Below, one piece after another: positions 1 through 9,702 of a stretch of DNA of 64,000 nt. Location of the stretch: NCBI RefSeq assembly GCF_000730565.1, contig NZ_BBIQ01000006.1:124001-188000 (forward strand), read 5' to 3'. This DNA comes from Pseudomonas fulva NBRC 16637 = DSM 17717. GTDB taxonomy: Bacteria > Pseudomonadota > Gammaproteobacteria > Pseudomonadales > Pseudomonadaceae. Below the pieces are notes generated by a model that saw nothing but the letters and a program-made list of their open reading frames with translations, ran no database searches and was not told the DNA's origin. A program made the translations under genes and the position numbers. Positions within the stretch are counted from its first letter, which is position 1; every line of letters starts with the position of its first letter.

Positions 1-561
1 GATGATCGCACGGGCCAGGATCGCCATGTCGTGAGCAGAGGAATAATGCTCCGGGTTCGGCAGGCCAGTGGGGTTCATGAAGTGACTGTTGGTCATGCCC
101 AGGTCGGCAGCGGTCTTGTTCATCATGTCGGCGAAAGCGTCTTCGCTGCCGGCGATGTGCTCGGACAGGGCGACGGAAGCATCGTTGCCGGACTGGATGA
201 TGATGCCGTGCAGCAGGTCGCTGACGGTCACCTGGCTGCCCACCTTGATGAACATGCGCGAACCGCCGGTGCGCCAGGCGTTTTCGCTGACGGTCACCGG
301 GTCGTTTTCGCCGATCTGGCCACGGCGGATGTCCAGCGTGGCGATGTAGGCGGTCATCAGCTTGGTCAGGCTGGCTGGCGGAAGACGCTCGTCACCGTTG
401 TTCTCGACCAGCACGTTGCCGCTGGACGCGTCCATGAGTACGTAGGACTTGGCTGCCAGTTGAGGCGGCGCGGGCGTCATCTGCTCGGCCGCGAAGGCCA
501 CCGGGGTGAGCAGGAGCAATACGGGCAAGCAAAGTCGTTTGGCAAGGTTGGTGATGTTCAT
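1..561 (-). CDS. dacA: D-alanyl-D-alanine carboxypeptidase (PBP5 type), 3' part outside window
   Basis: Trims the terminal D-Ala from peptidoglycan pentapeptides in the periplasm. The visible 187 residues begin with a signal peptide ending near AFA. They contain the acylation motif SLTK (Ser64) and the SGN motif in QSGNDAS, in the order expected of class C low-mass penicillin-binding proteins. The KTG motif and the C-terminal amphipathic anchor lie beyond the left edge. The ATG at 561 opens directly into the signal peptide. It is the last gene visible in the minus-strand cell-wall operon, 266 bases after rlpA, so it may have its own promoter. The family assignment is secure; the gene is partial only because the window ends. 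Confidence 0.95.
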   Translation of the reverse strand, partial: MNITNLAKRLCLPVLLLLTPVAFAAEQMTPAPPQLAAKSYVLMDASSGNVLVENNGDERLPPASLTKLMTAYIATLDIRRGQIGENDPVTVSENAWRTGGSRMFIKVGSQVTVSDLLHGIIIQSGNDASVALSEHIAGSEDAFADMMNKTAADLGMTNSHFMNPTGLPNPEHYSSAHDMAILARAII

Positions 562-827
562 CCGTCTCTCGAAAATCGCTAATGGTCTGGAGATGTTTTC
601 TGGGCAAGCACACGGCCCAGCACCGGTCAGTCTAGTTATTGGCCTGGGGCCTGGCCCGGCAACGTGCGACAGGGTGCCGCTGCGGGCAAAACCGGCATTG
701 TACATGGCTGGGCCTGTCAATTCATGACAAAACCGCCACTTTGCACCGCTCTTGTCCATAGGTGGACCCCACCCGCAGGCTGTTCATAGCGTGCGCGAGG
801 GGTCAGTCACCCTGTCGGGACGCCTGG

Positions 828-1835
828 TCAGTCAGCTGTGACCAACTTGGCCTGCCCCAGGTTCGCCAGGCGGATGCTGTTCTGCGCCTGCTGGACTTCA
901 CCCTCGCTGTTGATCGGCCCCAGGCGTACGCGATGCAGCGTCTGCTGGTTGCGTACGATCGAGCTGATGAACACCGGTGCGCTGACCATGCTGCTGAGCT
1001 TGGCGCGCAGCAGCTCGGCCGCATCGGGGTTGGCGAATGCGCCGACCTGCAGGAAGCTGCCGCCAGTGCCGGCGGGCACGTTGTTGCCACCGACCTGCAC
1101 CGGCACCACCGGCGCCGCATGCTGCTGCGGCGGTGGCGTCCACTGCTCTACCCGACCGGAGCTGGCCGGGATCGCCTGGGTCTGGGCCACCTGGGGCTCC
1201 TTGAGCACCATGGGCGGCGTCTGGCCACGTTGAGCCCACCACTGCTGGGGGTCGATGCCTTCGACGCGCACATGGGCAGTGCCGATTTCGGCGTAGCCCA
1301 GCTTCTTCGCCGCCGCATACGACAGGTCGATGATGCGATCGGAATAGAACGGGCCGCGATCGTTCACCCGCAGGATGACGCTGCGACCGTTGGCCAGGTT
1401 GGTCACCTTTACATAGGCGGGCAATGGCAGCGTCTTGTGCGCGGCACTCATGCCGTACAGGTCGTACAGCTCGCCGTTGGCGGTGTTCTGACCATGGAAC
1501 TTGGTGCCATACCACGACGCCGTGCCCTCGGCGCGGTAGTTGCGCGCATCCTGCATCGGGTAGTAGGTCTTGCCCAGGACGGTATAGGGGTTGGCCTTGT
1601 AGTTGCCGGTGTGCAGGGTGGGCGTGGCATCGGGGATCTTGTTGACGTCCACATCCCACCACGGCGCACCGTCCTTGTGGGCACGGTTGATGTCCAGGCC
1701 GGGCTGGCTGCGCACCACGCTCGCGCCGCTGGAACTCTTGGGCGCCGGGCGGCTGGAGGAGCAACTGACCAACGCCAGGCCGATGGCGGCGCAGGTGACC
1801 AGCTTGAAGGAAGTGGTAGAGAAAATTGCGCGCAT
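828..1835 (-). CDS. rlpA: Septal ring lytic transglycosylase / rare lipoprotein A
   Basis: Outer-membrane lipoprotein that cleaves glycan strands lacking stem peptides at the septum. The 335-residue product has a lipoprotein signal with lipobox ALVSC (Cys25). A double-psi beta-barrel domain follows at about residues 95-190 (GTASWYG, then RVNDRGPF), with a proline/glutamine-rich linker and a C-terminal SPOR domain from about 260 that would bind denuded septal glycan. The ATG at 1835 touches the end of mltB. Length and domain order match Pseudomonas RlpA. The neighbours mltB, rodA and mrdA fit a peptidoglycan-remodelling role. Confidence 0.95.
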   Translation of the reverse strand: MRAIFSTTSFKLVTCAAIGLALVSCSSSRPAPKSSSGASVVRSQPGLDINRAHKDGAPWWDVDVNKIPDATPTLHTGNYKANPYTVLGKTYYPMQDARNYRAEGTASWYGTKFHGQNTANGELYDLYGMSAAHKTLPLPAYVKVTNLANGRSVILRVNDRGPFYSDRIIDLSYAAAKKLGYAEIGTAHVRVEGIDPQQWWAQRGQTPPMVLKEPQVAQTQAIPASSGRVEQWTPPPQQHAAPVVPVQVGGNNVPAGTGGSFLQVGAFANPDAAELLRAKLSSMVSAPVFISSIVRNQQTLHRVRLGPINSEGEVQQAQNSIRLANLGQAKLVTAD

Positions 1836-2845
1836 TAGTTGACGCCCCGTGCTTGGACCAGCTGTTGCGCAAGCTGATGCACCGCCATGGCATACATCAC
1901 GCTGCGGTTGTAGCGAGTGATCGCGTAGAAATTCTTCAAGCCCACCCAGTACTCGGGGCCGTTCTCACCCTCCAGGCGGAAGGCCGTGACGGGCAGATCA
2001 TCGCGCAGCGAATCATGAACCGACCAGCCAAGGGCACGCAACTCCCCGACCGTGCTGGCCGGCTCGATACCGGTGGTCAGGCCTTGATCGGCGCGCTCGC
2101 CCTGCACGGTGGCGCGGCTGACCACGCTCTGCCCGGCCATCCAGCCATGGCGCTTGAAGTAGTTCGCCACGCTGCCGATGGCATCATCGGGGTTGGTCCA
2201 GATGTTGATGTGCCCATCACCGTCGAAGTCCACGGCGTAGTTGCGAAAGCTGCTGGGCATGAACTGCGGCAGCCCCATGGCCCCGGCATAGGAGCCCTTG
2301 AGGGTCAGGGGATCGAGTTGTTCTTCACGGGCCAGCAGCAGGAACTCACGCAGTTCCTTGCGGAAGAATTCGGCGCGTGGGGGATAATCGAAGCCCAGGG
2401 TGGACAACGCGTCGAGCACTCGGAAGTTGCCCGTGTTGCGCCCGAAGAAGGTTTCAACGCCAATGATCGACACGATGTATTGTGCCGGCACCCCATATTC
2501 CTGCTCGGCCCTTGCCAGCACGGCTTCGTGCTGGCGCCAGAAGTCCACGCCCCGCGCAATGCGCGCGTCAGTGAGGAACATCGGGCGGTATTCCTTCCAG
2601 GGTTTGACCCGTTCGGCTGGCCGCGAAATCGCATCGAGGATCGACTGCTTGCGCTGCACTTCACGGAACACGCCAATCAGTTGTTCTGGGGCAAAACCAT
2701 GGTCGCGGCTCATCTGGCCAACGAATTCGGCCACCTGGGGCGAGTTGTCGTAGTCGCCGGCCTCGGCCAGCTGTACAGCGCCAAACAGGCTCACCGCACC
2801 AAACCACGGCGCACAACGGGTAGCCCAGTTACGCACTGCTTGCAT
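1835..2845 (-). CDS. mltB: Lytic murein transglycosylase B
   Basis: Cleaves the MurNAc-GlcNAc bond to give 1,6-anhydro-muropeptides. The 336-residue protein has a cleavable signal (AEA before GDYD) and no obvious lipobox, so it may be a soluble periplasmic form. The MltB signature IIGVETFFGRNTGNF carries the catalytic Glu, followed by DALSTLGFDYPPR and QFMPSSFR. The ATG at 2845 is preferred over one 36 bases upstream because AAGGTGA sits 8 bases before it; the longer version would also overlap the end of rodA. It is followed by rlpA with one shared base. Confidence 0.93.
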   Translation of the reverse strand: MQAVRNWATRCAPWFGAVSLFGAVQLAEAGDYDNSPQVAEFVGQMSRDHGFAPEQLIGVFREVQRKQSILDAISRPAERVKPWKEYRPMFLTDARIARGVDFWRQHEAVLARAEQEYGVPAQYIVSIIGVETFFGRNTGNFRVLDALSTLGFDYPPRAEFFRKELREFLLLAREEQLDPLTLKGSYAGAMGLPQFMPSSFRNYAVDFDGDGHINIWTNPDDAIGSVANYFKRHGWMAGQSVVSRATVQGERADQGLTTGIEPASTVGELRALGWSVHDSLRDDLPVTAFRLEGENGPEYWVGLKNFYAITRYNRSVMYAMAVHQLAQQLVQARGVN

Positions 2846-2862
2846 GTAATTGTTCACCTTAT

Positions 2863-4005
2863 TCAAACCTGTGCGATCCACTTTCGATGCGTGTGGATCG
2901 ACATCAGAACGCCAAACGCTGACAGCAGCGTCACCAATGAAGTTCCGCCATAGCTAATGAAGGGCAAGGGCACGCCGACGACGGGCAGAAGGCCACTTAC
3001 CATCCCGATATTGACGAATACGTATACGAAGAACGTCATGGTCAAGCTGCCAGCGAGCAGCTTGCCGAACAATGTCTGTGCCTGCGCCGTGATCATCAGG
3101 CCACGCCCGATCAGCAGCAGGTACACGATCAGCAACAGGCAAATGCCCACCAGGCCGAACTCCTCGCCCAGCACGGCGATGATGAAGTCGGTGTGGCTTT
3201 CAGGCAGAAAGTCCAGGTGCGACTGCGTGCCCAGCAGCCACCCCTTGCCAAATACGCCGCCAGACCCAATCGCCGCCTTGGACTGGATGATGTTCCAGCC
3301 CGTGCCCAGCGGGTCGCTCTCCGGGTCGAGGAAGGTCAGCACCCGCTGCTTCTGGTAGTCGTGCATCACGAAAAACCACATGGCCACCGCCACCGGCACC
3401 GTTGCCGCCAACACGCTGAGAATCCAGCGCCAGCGCAGGCCGCCCATGAACAGGACGAAGGCACCGGAGGCCAGAATCAGCAACGCCGTCCCCAGGTCCG
3501 GCTGGCGCACGATCAGAATGAAAGGCACGCCAATCAGTACCAGGCTGATGGCCACATGCTTGAGGTGCGGCGGCAGGGTGCGCTTGGACAAGTACCAGGC
3601 GATGGTTGCCGGCATGATGATCTTCATGAACTCGGAGGGCTGGAAGCGAATCACCCCGGGTATGTTGATCCAGCGCGTTGCACCCATGGCGTTGTGGCCC
3701 ATGACGTCCACCACCACCAGCAGCAATACCCCGGTCAGGTACGCCAGTGGCACCCAGCGCGCCATGAACCTTGGCTCGAGCTGGGCGATGACGAACATCG
3801 ATACCAGGCCGATGCCAAACGAGGTGGCCTGCTTGAGCAACAGGTCCCAGTTCTTGCCGCTGGCCGAATACAGCACGAACAGGCTGCCCGCGGCCAGGGT
3901 CAGGAGGATGATCAGCAGGGGACCATCGACGTGGATGCGCTGCAGGAAGCTGGCGCGCCGACGCATCACATCCTCGCTGGAGAGCATGCGATCGAAATTG
4001 TTCAT
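2863..4005 (-). CDS. rodA: Rod-shape peptidoglycan glycosyltransferase RodA (SEDS family)
   Basis: Polytopic inner-membrane SEDS glycosyltransferase that polymerises lipid II during elongation, working with PBP2. The 380 residues hold about ten hydrophobic segments. The SEDS landmarks are WINIPGVIRFQPSEFMK and, near the C-terminus, GVPLPFISYGGTS. The ATG at 4005 overlaps the stop of mrdA as ATGA, which favours it over the GTG one codon earlier. The overlap suggests translational coupling of the synthase and its transpeptidase partner. Confidence 0.95.
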   Translation of the reverse strand: MNNFDRMLSSEDVMRRRASFLQRIHVDGPLLIILLTLAAGSLFVLYSASGKNWDLLLKQATSFGIGLVSMFVIAQLEPRFMARWVPLAYLTGVLLLVVVDVMGHNAMGATRWINIPGVIRFQPSEFMKIIMPATIAWYLSKRTLPPHLKHVAISLVLIGVPFILIVRQPDLGTALLILASGAFVLFMGGLRWRWILSVLAATVPVAVAMWFFVMHDYQKQRVLTFLDPESDPLGTGWNIIQSKAAIGSGGVFGKGWLLGTQSHLDFLPESHTDFIIAVLGEEFGLVGICLLLIVYLLLIGRGLMITAQAQTLFGKLLAGSLTMTFFVYVFVNIGMVSGLLPVVGVPLPFISYGGTSLVTLLSAFGVLMSIHTHRKWIAQV

Positions 4006-5894
4006 CACAGCGGCGACTCCTGAGTAGCGGTAACCGGCGCAAGCTCAGGCTTGAGCCGGCCGTTTTCGTCCAGCAGCCAGGCATCCATGATCTGGCGCAC
4101 CACAGGCGCGGCCACCCCAGAGCCCGACTCGCCGTTCTCGACCATGACCGACACCACGATCTTGGGGTCTTCTGCCGGTGCGAAGGCCACGAACAAGGCG
4201 TGGTCGCGGTGACGTTCCTGAAGTTTGTTGCGGTCGTACTTCTCGCCCTGCTTGATGGCCACCACCTGTGCGGTACCACTTTTGCCGGCGATGCGGTACT
4301 GGGCACCGATGGCAGCCTTGCGGGCGGTACCGCGCGCGCCGTGCATCACCTGCTCCATGCCGTGGGTCACACGCGCCCAATCGGCCTTGTCGCGCAGCAC
4401 GATGTCCGGCATCGGGTTTTCATCCACCGGCGGTTCCCCTTCGATGGTCTTGGCCAGGTGTGGCCGGTTCCATACACCCTTGTTGGCAATCAGCGCCGTC
4501 GCCTGGGCCAATTGCAGAGGCGTGGCCTGCATGTAGCCCTGGCCGATACCCAGGATCAGGGTTTCGCCCGGGAACCAGGCCTGCCGGCGCGTAGCCCGCT
4601 TCCACTCCCGCGACGGCATCAACCCTGCGGACTCTTCGAACATGTCCAGCGACACCCGCTGACCGATGCCGAACTTGTTCATGTAGCTGGACAACCGGTC
4701 GATGCCCATCTTGTGGGCCAGGTCGTAGAAGTAGGTGTCGTTGGAGCGCATGATGGCGGTGTCCAGGTCCACCCAGCCGTCACCCGAGCGGTTCCAGTTA
4801 CGGTATTTGTGATCGTAGTTGGGCAGCTGGTAGTACCCAGGGTCGAACACACGGCTGCTCGGGGTCACCGCGCCGCTGTCCAGGCCGGCGATGGCCACGG
4901 CTGGCTTGATCGTCGAACCGGGCGGATAAAGGCCGCGCAAGATGCGGTTGAACAGCGGCCTGTCGATCGAATCACGCAGTTCGGCATAGGCCTTGAAGCT
5001 GATGCCGGTGACGAACAGGTTGGGGTCGAAGCTGGGCTGGCTCACCATGGCGAGCACTTCGCCGGTACGTGGGTCGAGCGCCACCACCGCACCACGGCGC
5101 CCGGCCAGGGCGGCTTCGGCCGCTTCCTGCAACCTGATGTCCAGGCTCAGCACGATGTCCTTGCCAGGCTTGGGGTCGGTACGCTTGAGCACCCTGAGCA
5201 CACGGCCGCGGGCGTTGGTCTCGACTTCTTCGTAGCCGACCTGGCCGTGCAGCGTGGCCTCGTAGAACCGCTCGATACCAGTCTTGCCGATGTGGTGCGT
5301 GCCGCTGTAGTTCACAGGGTCCAGGGTTTTGAGCTCTTTCTCGTTGATACGCCCGACGTAGCCCACCGAATGCGCGAAATGCGCCCCTTGTGGATAGTGA
5401 CGCACCAGTTGGGCGACCACCTCCACCCCTGGCAAGCGGAACTGGTTCACCGCCACACGGGCGATCTGTTCCTCGTTGAGTTCGAACAGGATGGGTACCG
5501 GCTCGAACGGCCTGCGTCCCTGGCGCATGCGCTTTTCGAACAGTGCGCGGTCGTCTGGAGTGAGTTCCAGTATCTCGACGATGCTGTCCAGCACTTGCTG
5601 CCAGTCTCCCGCACGCTCACGGGTCATGGACAGGCTGAAGCTGGGCCGGTTGTCGGCGATCACTACCCCGTTGCGGTCGAAGATCAGCCCGCGTGTCGGC
5701 GGAATCGGCTGCACGTGCACCCGGTTGTTCTCAGACAGCGTGGAGTGGTAGTCGTACTGGATGATCTGCAGGTAATACAGCCGCGCAATCAGCACGCAGA
5801 TGAGCAGCATGACCGCCACGGCGCCGACCACGACGCGGTTGCGCACCAGACGGGCGTCTTTTTCGTGGTCCTTGAGGCGGATCGGCTGCGACAT
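4005..5894 (-). CDS. mrdA: Penicillin-binding protein 2, elongation transpeptidase
   Basis: Bitopic DD-transpeptidase of the Rod complex. The 629-residue protein has one transmembrane helix at about residues 24-43, a pedestal/dimerisation region, then the transpeptidase domain. Its catalytic motifs are STIK (Ser327), SND (MRSNDTYFYD) and KSGT (AGKSGTAQV). Length and motif spacing match E. coli PBP2. The gene overlaps rodA and lies 16 bases after rlmH. Confidence 0.96.
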   Translation of the reverse strand: MSQPIRLKDHEKDARLVRNRVVVGAVAVMLLICVLIARLYYLQIIQYDYHSTLSENNRVHVQPIPPTRGLIFDRNGVVIADNRPSFSLSMTRERAGDWQQVLDSIVEILELTPDDRALFEKRMRQGRRPFEPVPILFELNEEQIARVAVNQFRLPGVEVVAQLVRHYPQGAHFAHSVGYVGRINEKELKTLDPVNYSGTHHIGKTGIERFYEATLHGQVGYEEVETNARGRVLRVLKRTDPKPGKDIVLSLDIRLQEAAEAALAGRRGAVVALDPRTGEVLAMVSQPSFDPNLFVTGISFKAYAELRDSIDRPLFNRILRGLYPPGSTIKPAVAIAGLDSGAVTPSSRVFDPGYYQLPNYDHKYRNWNRSGDGWVDLDTAIMRSNDTYFYDLAHKMGIDRLSSYMNKFGIGQRVSLDMFEESAGLMPSREWKRATRRQAWFPGETLILGIGQGYMQATPLQLAQATALIANKGVWNRPHLAKTIEGEPPVDENPMPDIVLRDKADWARVTHGMEQVMHGARGTARKAAIGAQYRIAGKSGTAQVVAIKQGEKYDRNKLQERHRDHALFVAFAPAEDPKIVVSVMVENGESGSGVAAPVVRQIMDAWLLDENGRLKPELAPVTATQESPL

Positions 5895-5910
5895 CGGGCT
5901 GCTTACAGGC

Positions 5911-6378
5911 TCATTTGTGGTAGGGATGCCCGGACAACACCGTCCAGGCCCGATAGACCTGCTCGCCGATGAGTATCCTGACCAGCGGGTGCGGCAAGGT
6001 CAGCGGCGACAGGGACCAGCGCTGATCGGCGCGGGCGCACACTTGCGGCGCAAGCCCTTCGGGCCCACCCACCATCAGATTCACCGTGCGCGCATCCAGG
6101 CGCCAGCGGTCCAGTTCACCTGCCAGCTGTTCGGTGCTCCACGGCTTGCCATGGACCTCCAGGGTTACGACGCGCTCCCCGGGTTGCACCTTGCTGAGCA
6201 TGGCTTCGCCCTCCTGGCGAATCAGGCGGGCGACGTCGGCATTCTTGCCGCGGGTGTTCAGCGGTATTTCCACCAGCTCGAGCGATAGTTCGGCCGGCAG
6301 GCGCTTGACATACTCATGCCAGCCCTCCTCGACCCACTTCGGCATGCGCGAGCCAACCGCGATCAGGCGCAGACGCAC
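5911..6378 (-). CDS. rlmH: 23S rRNA (pseudouridine1915-N3)-methyltransferase
   Basis: SPOUT-family enzyme that methylates pseudouridine 1915 in helix 69 of 23S rRNA. It has 155 residues from the GTG at 6378 (product [13 protein letters not shown]), matching the family length. An in-frame ATG 75 bases upstream would add an unrelated tail. AAGGAAAG lies just upstream of the GTG. The SAM-binding trefoil-knot signature LMVGGPEG and the C-terminal GEQVYRAW and GHPYHK are present. It follows rsfS by 10 bases. Confidence 0.95.
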   Translation of the reverse strand: MRLRLIAVGSRMPKWVEEGWHEYVKRLPAELSLELVEIPLNTRGKNADVARLIRQEGEAMLSKVQPGERVVTLEVHGKPWSTEQLAGELDRWRLDARTVNLMVGGPEGLAPQVCARADQRWSLSPLTLPHPLVRILIGEQVYRAWTVLSGHPYHK

Positions 6379-6388
6379 GGCGCTTTCC

Positions 6389-6808
6389 TTATTCGCGATC
6401 TTTGAGCTTGTCGGAGTACTCGTGGACATGGTCCGGGCTGTGGTGCTTGCCATCGGCGGCGCGGCTCTGCTCGGCGCCCTGCCACAGGCGTTCGAGGTCG
6501 TAGAACTGGCGTGCAGCCGCAGTCATCATGTGCACGATGACATCGTTGAGGTCCAGCAGCACCCAGTCGCTGTCGCCCTTGCCTTCCTCACCCAGAGGCT
6601 GGGCGCCCTTGGCCTTGACTGCCTCGCGGACCTTCTCGGCCATGGCGTTGATCTGACGGTTGGAGGTACCGGTGGCGATGATCATGTAATCGGTCAGGCT
6701 GTGCTTGTCACGCACGTCGATGACCTGGATATCCTGGGCCTTGACGTCTTCCAGCGCTGCCGTGGTCACTGCGACCAGTTCGTCGCCGTAAATTTTCTGC
6801 TTGGTCAT
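6389..6808 (-). CDS. rsfS: Ribosomal silencing factor RsfS
   Basis: Binds ribosomal protein uL14 and blocks subunit joining in starvation. It has 139 residues from the ATG at 6808; the open frame continues upstream but that part is not family-like. The DUF143/Iojap signatures [26 protein letters not shown] and [15 protein letters not shown] are clear. A charged C-terminal tail of about 25 residues extends past the core, as in other pseudomonads. It sits between nadD and rlmH. Confidence 0.94.
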   Translation of the reverse strand: MTKQKIYGDELVAVTTAALEDVKAQDIQVIDVRDKHSLTDYMIIATGTSNRQINAMAEKVREAVKAKGAQPLGEEGKGDSDWVLLDLNDVIVHMMTAAARQFYDLERLWQGAEQSRAADGKHHSPDHVHEYSDKLKDRE

Positions 6809-6851
6809 ATAAAACTCGTTCAACTCGTAGGATGAGGTGCCAGGGGCACCG

Positions 6852-7511
6852 TCAGTTGGGCGCACGATACAGTTCGTGCGCCTCGATGTAGGCCAGTACG
6901 GCGTCCGGCACCAGGAACCTCACCGACCTGCCGCTGGCCAGCAGCTGTCGGATCTGTGTAGCCGACACCGCAAGCGGTGTCTGCCAGACGAACGAAATGT
7001 TTCCCGCCGGGCCGGACATGGCGGTGGGATCGCTCTGCGAACGGGCAGCCAGCAGGTTGCGCAGTTCGTCGGGGGGGTCTACATCCGCATCCGGGCGTTG
7101 CAGCACCAGGATGTGGCAGTGTTGCAGCAGTTCTTCCCAGCGGTGCCAGCCGGGCAGTCCGCAGAAGGCGTCCCAGCCCAGCACCAGAAACAACTGGTCG
7201 TCAGCGGCAAGCTCGGCACGGATCGACTCCAACGTATCGATGGTGTACGACGGCTTGTCCCGTGCCAGTTCACGCGCGTCCACGCTCAGGCCTGCAACGC
7301 CCGCGACGGCGCCCTGCACCATGGCCAGGCGATCGTGCGCGGCCACTTGCGGCGTGTCTCGGTGCGGCGGGCGAGCATTGGGCAACAGGCGCAGCTCGTC
7401 CAGGGCCATGAACTCGGCGACTTCCAGCGCACTGCGCAGGTGGCCGATGTGGACCGGGTCGAAGGTGCCGCCAAGAATGCCGACGCGGCGAACTGCCTGG
7501 GCCTGACTCAA
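6852..7511 (-). CDS. nadD: Nicotinate-nucleotide adenylyltransferase
   Basis: Makes deamido-NAD from nicotinate mononucleotide and ATP. The 219-residue product begins at a TTG (7511) one base beyond the proA stop. AGGAG about 10 bases upstream and the family-like N-terminus [18 protein letters not shown] support this rare start. The nucleotidyltransferase motifs [11 protein letters not shown] and, near the C-terminus, SATQIR are intact. Close spacing implies co-transcription with proA and rsfS. Confidence 0.94.
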   Translation of the reverse strand: MSQAQAVRRVGILGGTFDPVHIGHLRSALEVAEFMALDELRLLPNARPPHRDTPQVAAHDRLAMVQGAVAGVAGLSVDARELARDKPSYTIDTLESIRAELAADDQLFLVLGWDAFCGLPGWHRWEELLQHCHILVLQRPDADVDPPDELRNLLAARSQSDPTAMSGPAGNISFVWQTPLAVSATQIRQLLASGRSVRFLVPDAVLAYIEAHELYRAPN

Positions 7512-7512
7512 C

Positions 7513-8784
7513 TCAGCAGGACTCCTGGCCGCGCAGTTGACCGTCGCCGATCACCACGTATTTCTCGCACGTCAGGCCTTCGAGGCCGACCGGGCCACGG
7601 GCGTGAAGCTTGTCGGTGGAAATGCCGATCTCGGCACCCAGGCCATATTCGAACCCGTCGGCGAAGCACGTCGGGGTGTTGAGCATGACGGAGGCCGAGT
7701 CCACTTCAGCCATGAACTGGCGCGCCTCCCCCTGATGCTCGGTGATGATCGAGTCGGTGTGGTGCGAACCGTAGTGGTTGATGTGCTCGATGGCCTGATC
7801 CAGGCTGTCCACCACACGGATGGACAGTACGGCATCGAGGTACTCGGTGTGCCAGTCGTCCTCGCTGGCCGCGTGCGCGTCGATCAGCGCACAGGTACGC
7901 TCGCAACCGCGCAGCTCAACGCCTTTCTCCTGGAAACGGCGCGCCATTTCGGGCAGGAAGCGCTCGGCGACCAGCTGGTCCACCAGCAGCGTTTCCATCG
8001 CCCCGCAGATACCGTAGCGGTAGGTCTTGGCGTTGAACGCCACGCGCCAGGCCTTGTCCAGGTCGGCATGCTGGCTGACATGGACATGGCAGATACCGTC
8101 GAGGTGCTTGATGACCGGTACCCGTGCGTCGCGGCTGATGCGCTCGATCAGGCCCCGGCCACCGCGCGGTACGATGACATCGACGAACTCGGGCATGCTG
8201 ATCAGCGCGCCCACCGCCTCGCGGTCGGTGGTTTCCACCACCTGAACCACGGCGGCGGGCAAGCCCGCCGCCGCCAGGCCGCGCTGGATACAGGCGGCAA
8301 TCGCGCGGTTGGAGTGGATGGCTTCGGAGCCGCCGCGCAGAATCGTGGCATTGCCTGACTTCAGGCACAGGCTGGCTGCGTCGATGGTGACGTTCGGGCG
8401 TGATTCGTAAATGATGCCGATGACGCCCAGCGGCGTGCGCATCTTGCCGACCTGGATACCCGATGGGCGGTAGCTCATGTCGCGAATGGCGCCGACCGGG
8501 TCCGGCAGGCTGGCGACCTGCCGCAGGCCGGTGATCATGCCGTCGATGCGCGCCGGGGTCAGGGCCAGGCGGTCGAGCAACGCGGCTTCCAGCCCAGAGG
8601 CACGGCCATGGGCCAAGTCCTGCTCGTTGGCTGCGATCAGCGCGTCACGGCCTGCATCCAGCGCGTCGGCGGCAGCGTGCAGGGCACGGTTCTTCTGCGC
8701 GGTGCTGGCACGGCCGATTACCCGGGAGGCTTCACGGGCTGCGCGACCCAGGCGGGTCATGTAGTCAAGAACGGACTCAGTCAT
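7513..8784 (-). CDS. proA: Gamma-glutamyl phosphate reductase
   Basis: NADPH-dependent reduction of gamma-glutamyl phosphate to glutamate semialdehyde, the second step of proline synthesis. The 423 residues have aldehyde-dehydrogenase-fold landmarks: [30 protein letters not shown], and HLDGICHVH carrying the likely catalytic Cys. It appears to be the first gene of the minus-strand operon; the 246-base gap upstream, shared with the divergent glycosylase gene, should hold the promoter. Confidence 0.95.
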   Translation of the reverse strand: MTESVLDYMTRLGRAAREASRVIGRASTAQKNRALHAAADALDAGRDALIAANEQDLAHGRASGLEAALLDRLALTPARIDGMITGLRQVASLPDPVGAIRDMSYRPSGIQVGKMRTPLGVIGIIYESRPNVTIDAASLCLKSGNATILRGGSEAIHSNRAIAACIQRGLAAAGLPAAVVQVVETTDREAVGALISMPEFVDVIVPRGGRGLIERISRDARVPVIKHLDGICHVHVSQHADLDKAWRVAFNAKTYRYGICGAMETLLVDQLVAERFLPEMARRFQEKGVELRGCERTCALIDAHAASEDDWHTEYLDAVLSIRVVDSLDQAIEHINHYGSHHTDSIITEHQGEARQFMAEVDSASVMLNTPTCFADGFEYGLGAEIGISTDKLHARGPVGLEGLTCEKYVVIGDGQLRGQESC

Positions 8785-9030
8785 GGGCTCGGTGTCTTGG
8801 CGGTGGGGAAACGGCTGATTATAACTGTCGCGCAGGTGTACGCCCAGCGGTGGGTGGCGGATGGTAGAAAAAGCTGTGGCAAATCTGTAGGAAAGATGTA
8901 ACCGGTCTTATCCATAAGGAAGCAGAACTCTGTGGAAATCTCTGCCCTGCGCCGTCACATGTTCGAAGGTTTCAGATTCGGTTAAGGTAGCGCCTGTTAC
9001 CCTCATGCCTTTAGCCTGCGAAGCCCTTGC

Positions 9031-9699
9031 ATGCCAGCACTGCCAGACAGCTTTTTCGACCGCGACGCCCAAACCTTGGCCAAAGCCCTGCTGGGCAAGG
9101 TCATTCGCCACCGCCAGGGCAACTTGTGGCTTGCCGCCCGCATCATCGAGACCGAGGCCTATTACCTCACCGACAAGGGTAGCCATGCGTCGCTGGGCTA
9201 CACCGAGAAGCGCAAGGCGCTGTTTCTCGATGGCGGACACATCTATATGTACTACGCCCGCGGCGGCGACTCCCTGAACTTCAGCGCCCAGGGCCCCGGC
9301 AATGCGGTGCTCATCAAGTCCGCCTACCCGTGGCAGGACGCCCTCTCAGGGCCCGACAGCCTGGCGCAGATGCACCTGAACAACCCCGACGCCAGCGGCA
9401 ACCTGCGCTCCGTCGAGCGCCTGTGCGCGGGGCAGACGCTGTTATGCCGGGCGCTGGGCCTCAAGGTGCCACATTGGGATGCGCAGCGCTTCGACCCGCA
9501 GCGGCTGTATGTGGACGACTGCGCCAACCCGGTGCCGCGGGTGATCCAGGCAGCCCGTCTGGGCATTCCCCACGGGCGTGACGAGCACCTGCCGTACCGC
9601 TTCGTCGACGCCGCATACGCCCGGTTCTGCACACGCAACCCATTGCGGCGCGGCCAGGTCGAAGGCCGTGACTTCTCCATCATCGAACAAGAGAGCTGA
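9031..9699 (+). CDS. 3-methyladenine DNA glycosylase (AAG/MPG type)
   Basis: Removes alkylated purines from DNA. The 222 residues include the AAG-family landmarks ALLGKVIRH, ARIIETEAYY (with the catalytic Glu), YMYYARGG and the C-terminal PYRFVDAAYARFC. The ATG at 9031 starts a compact protein of the usual size. It is divergent from proA and followed after 3 bases by the DedA/PAP2 gene, so the two are probably co-transcribed. Confidence 0.9.
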   Translation: MPALPDSFFDRDAQTLAKALLGKVIRHRQGNLWLAARIIETEAYYLTDKGSHASLGYTEKRKALFLDGGHIYMYYARGGDSLNFSAQGPGNAVLIKSAYPWQDALSGPDSLAQMHLNNPDASGNLRSVERLCAGQTLLCRALGLKVPHWDAQRFDPQRLYVDDCANPVPRVIQAARLGIPHGRDEHLPYRFVDAAYARFCTRNPLRRGQVEGRDFSIIEQES

Positions 9700-9702
9700 A
9701 CC

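Noticed and set aside
4200-5972. 590-codon open frame on the plus strand
   Set aside because: Antisense to mrdA, whose catalytic motifs are all intact.
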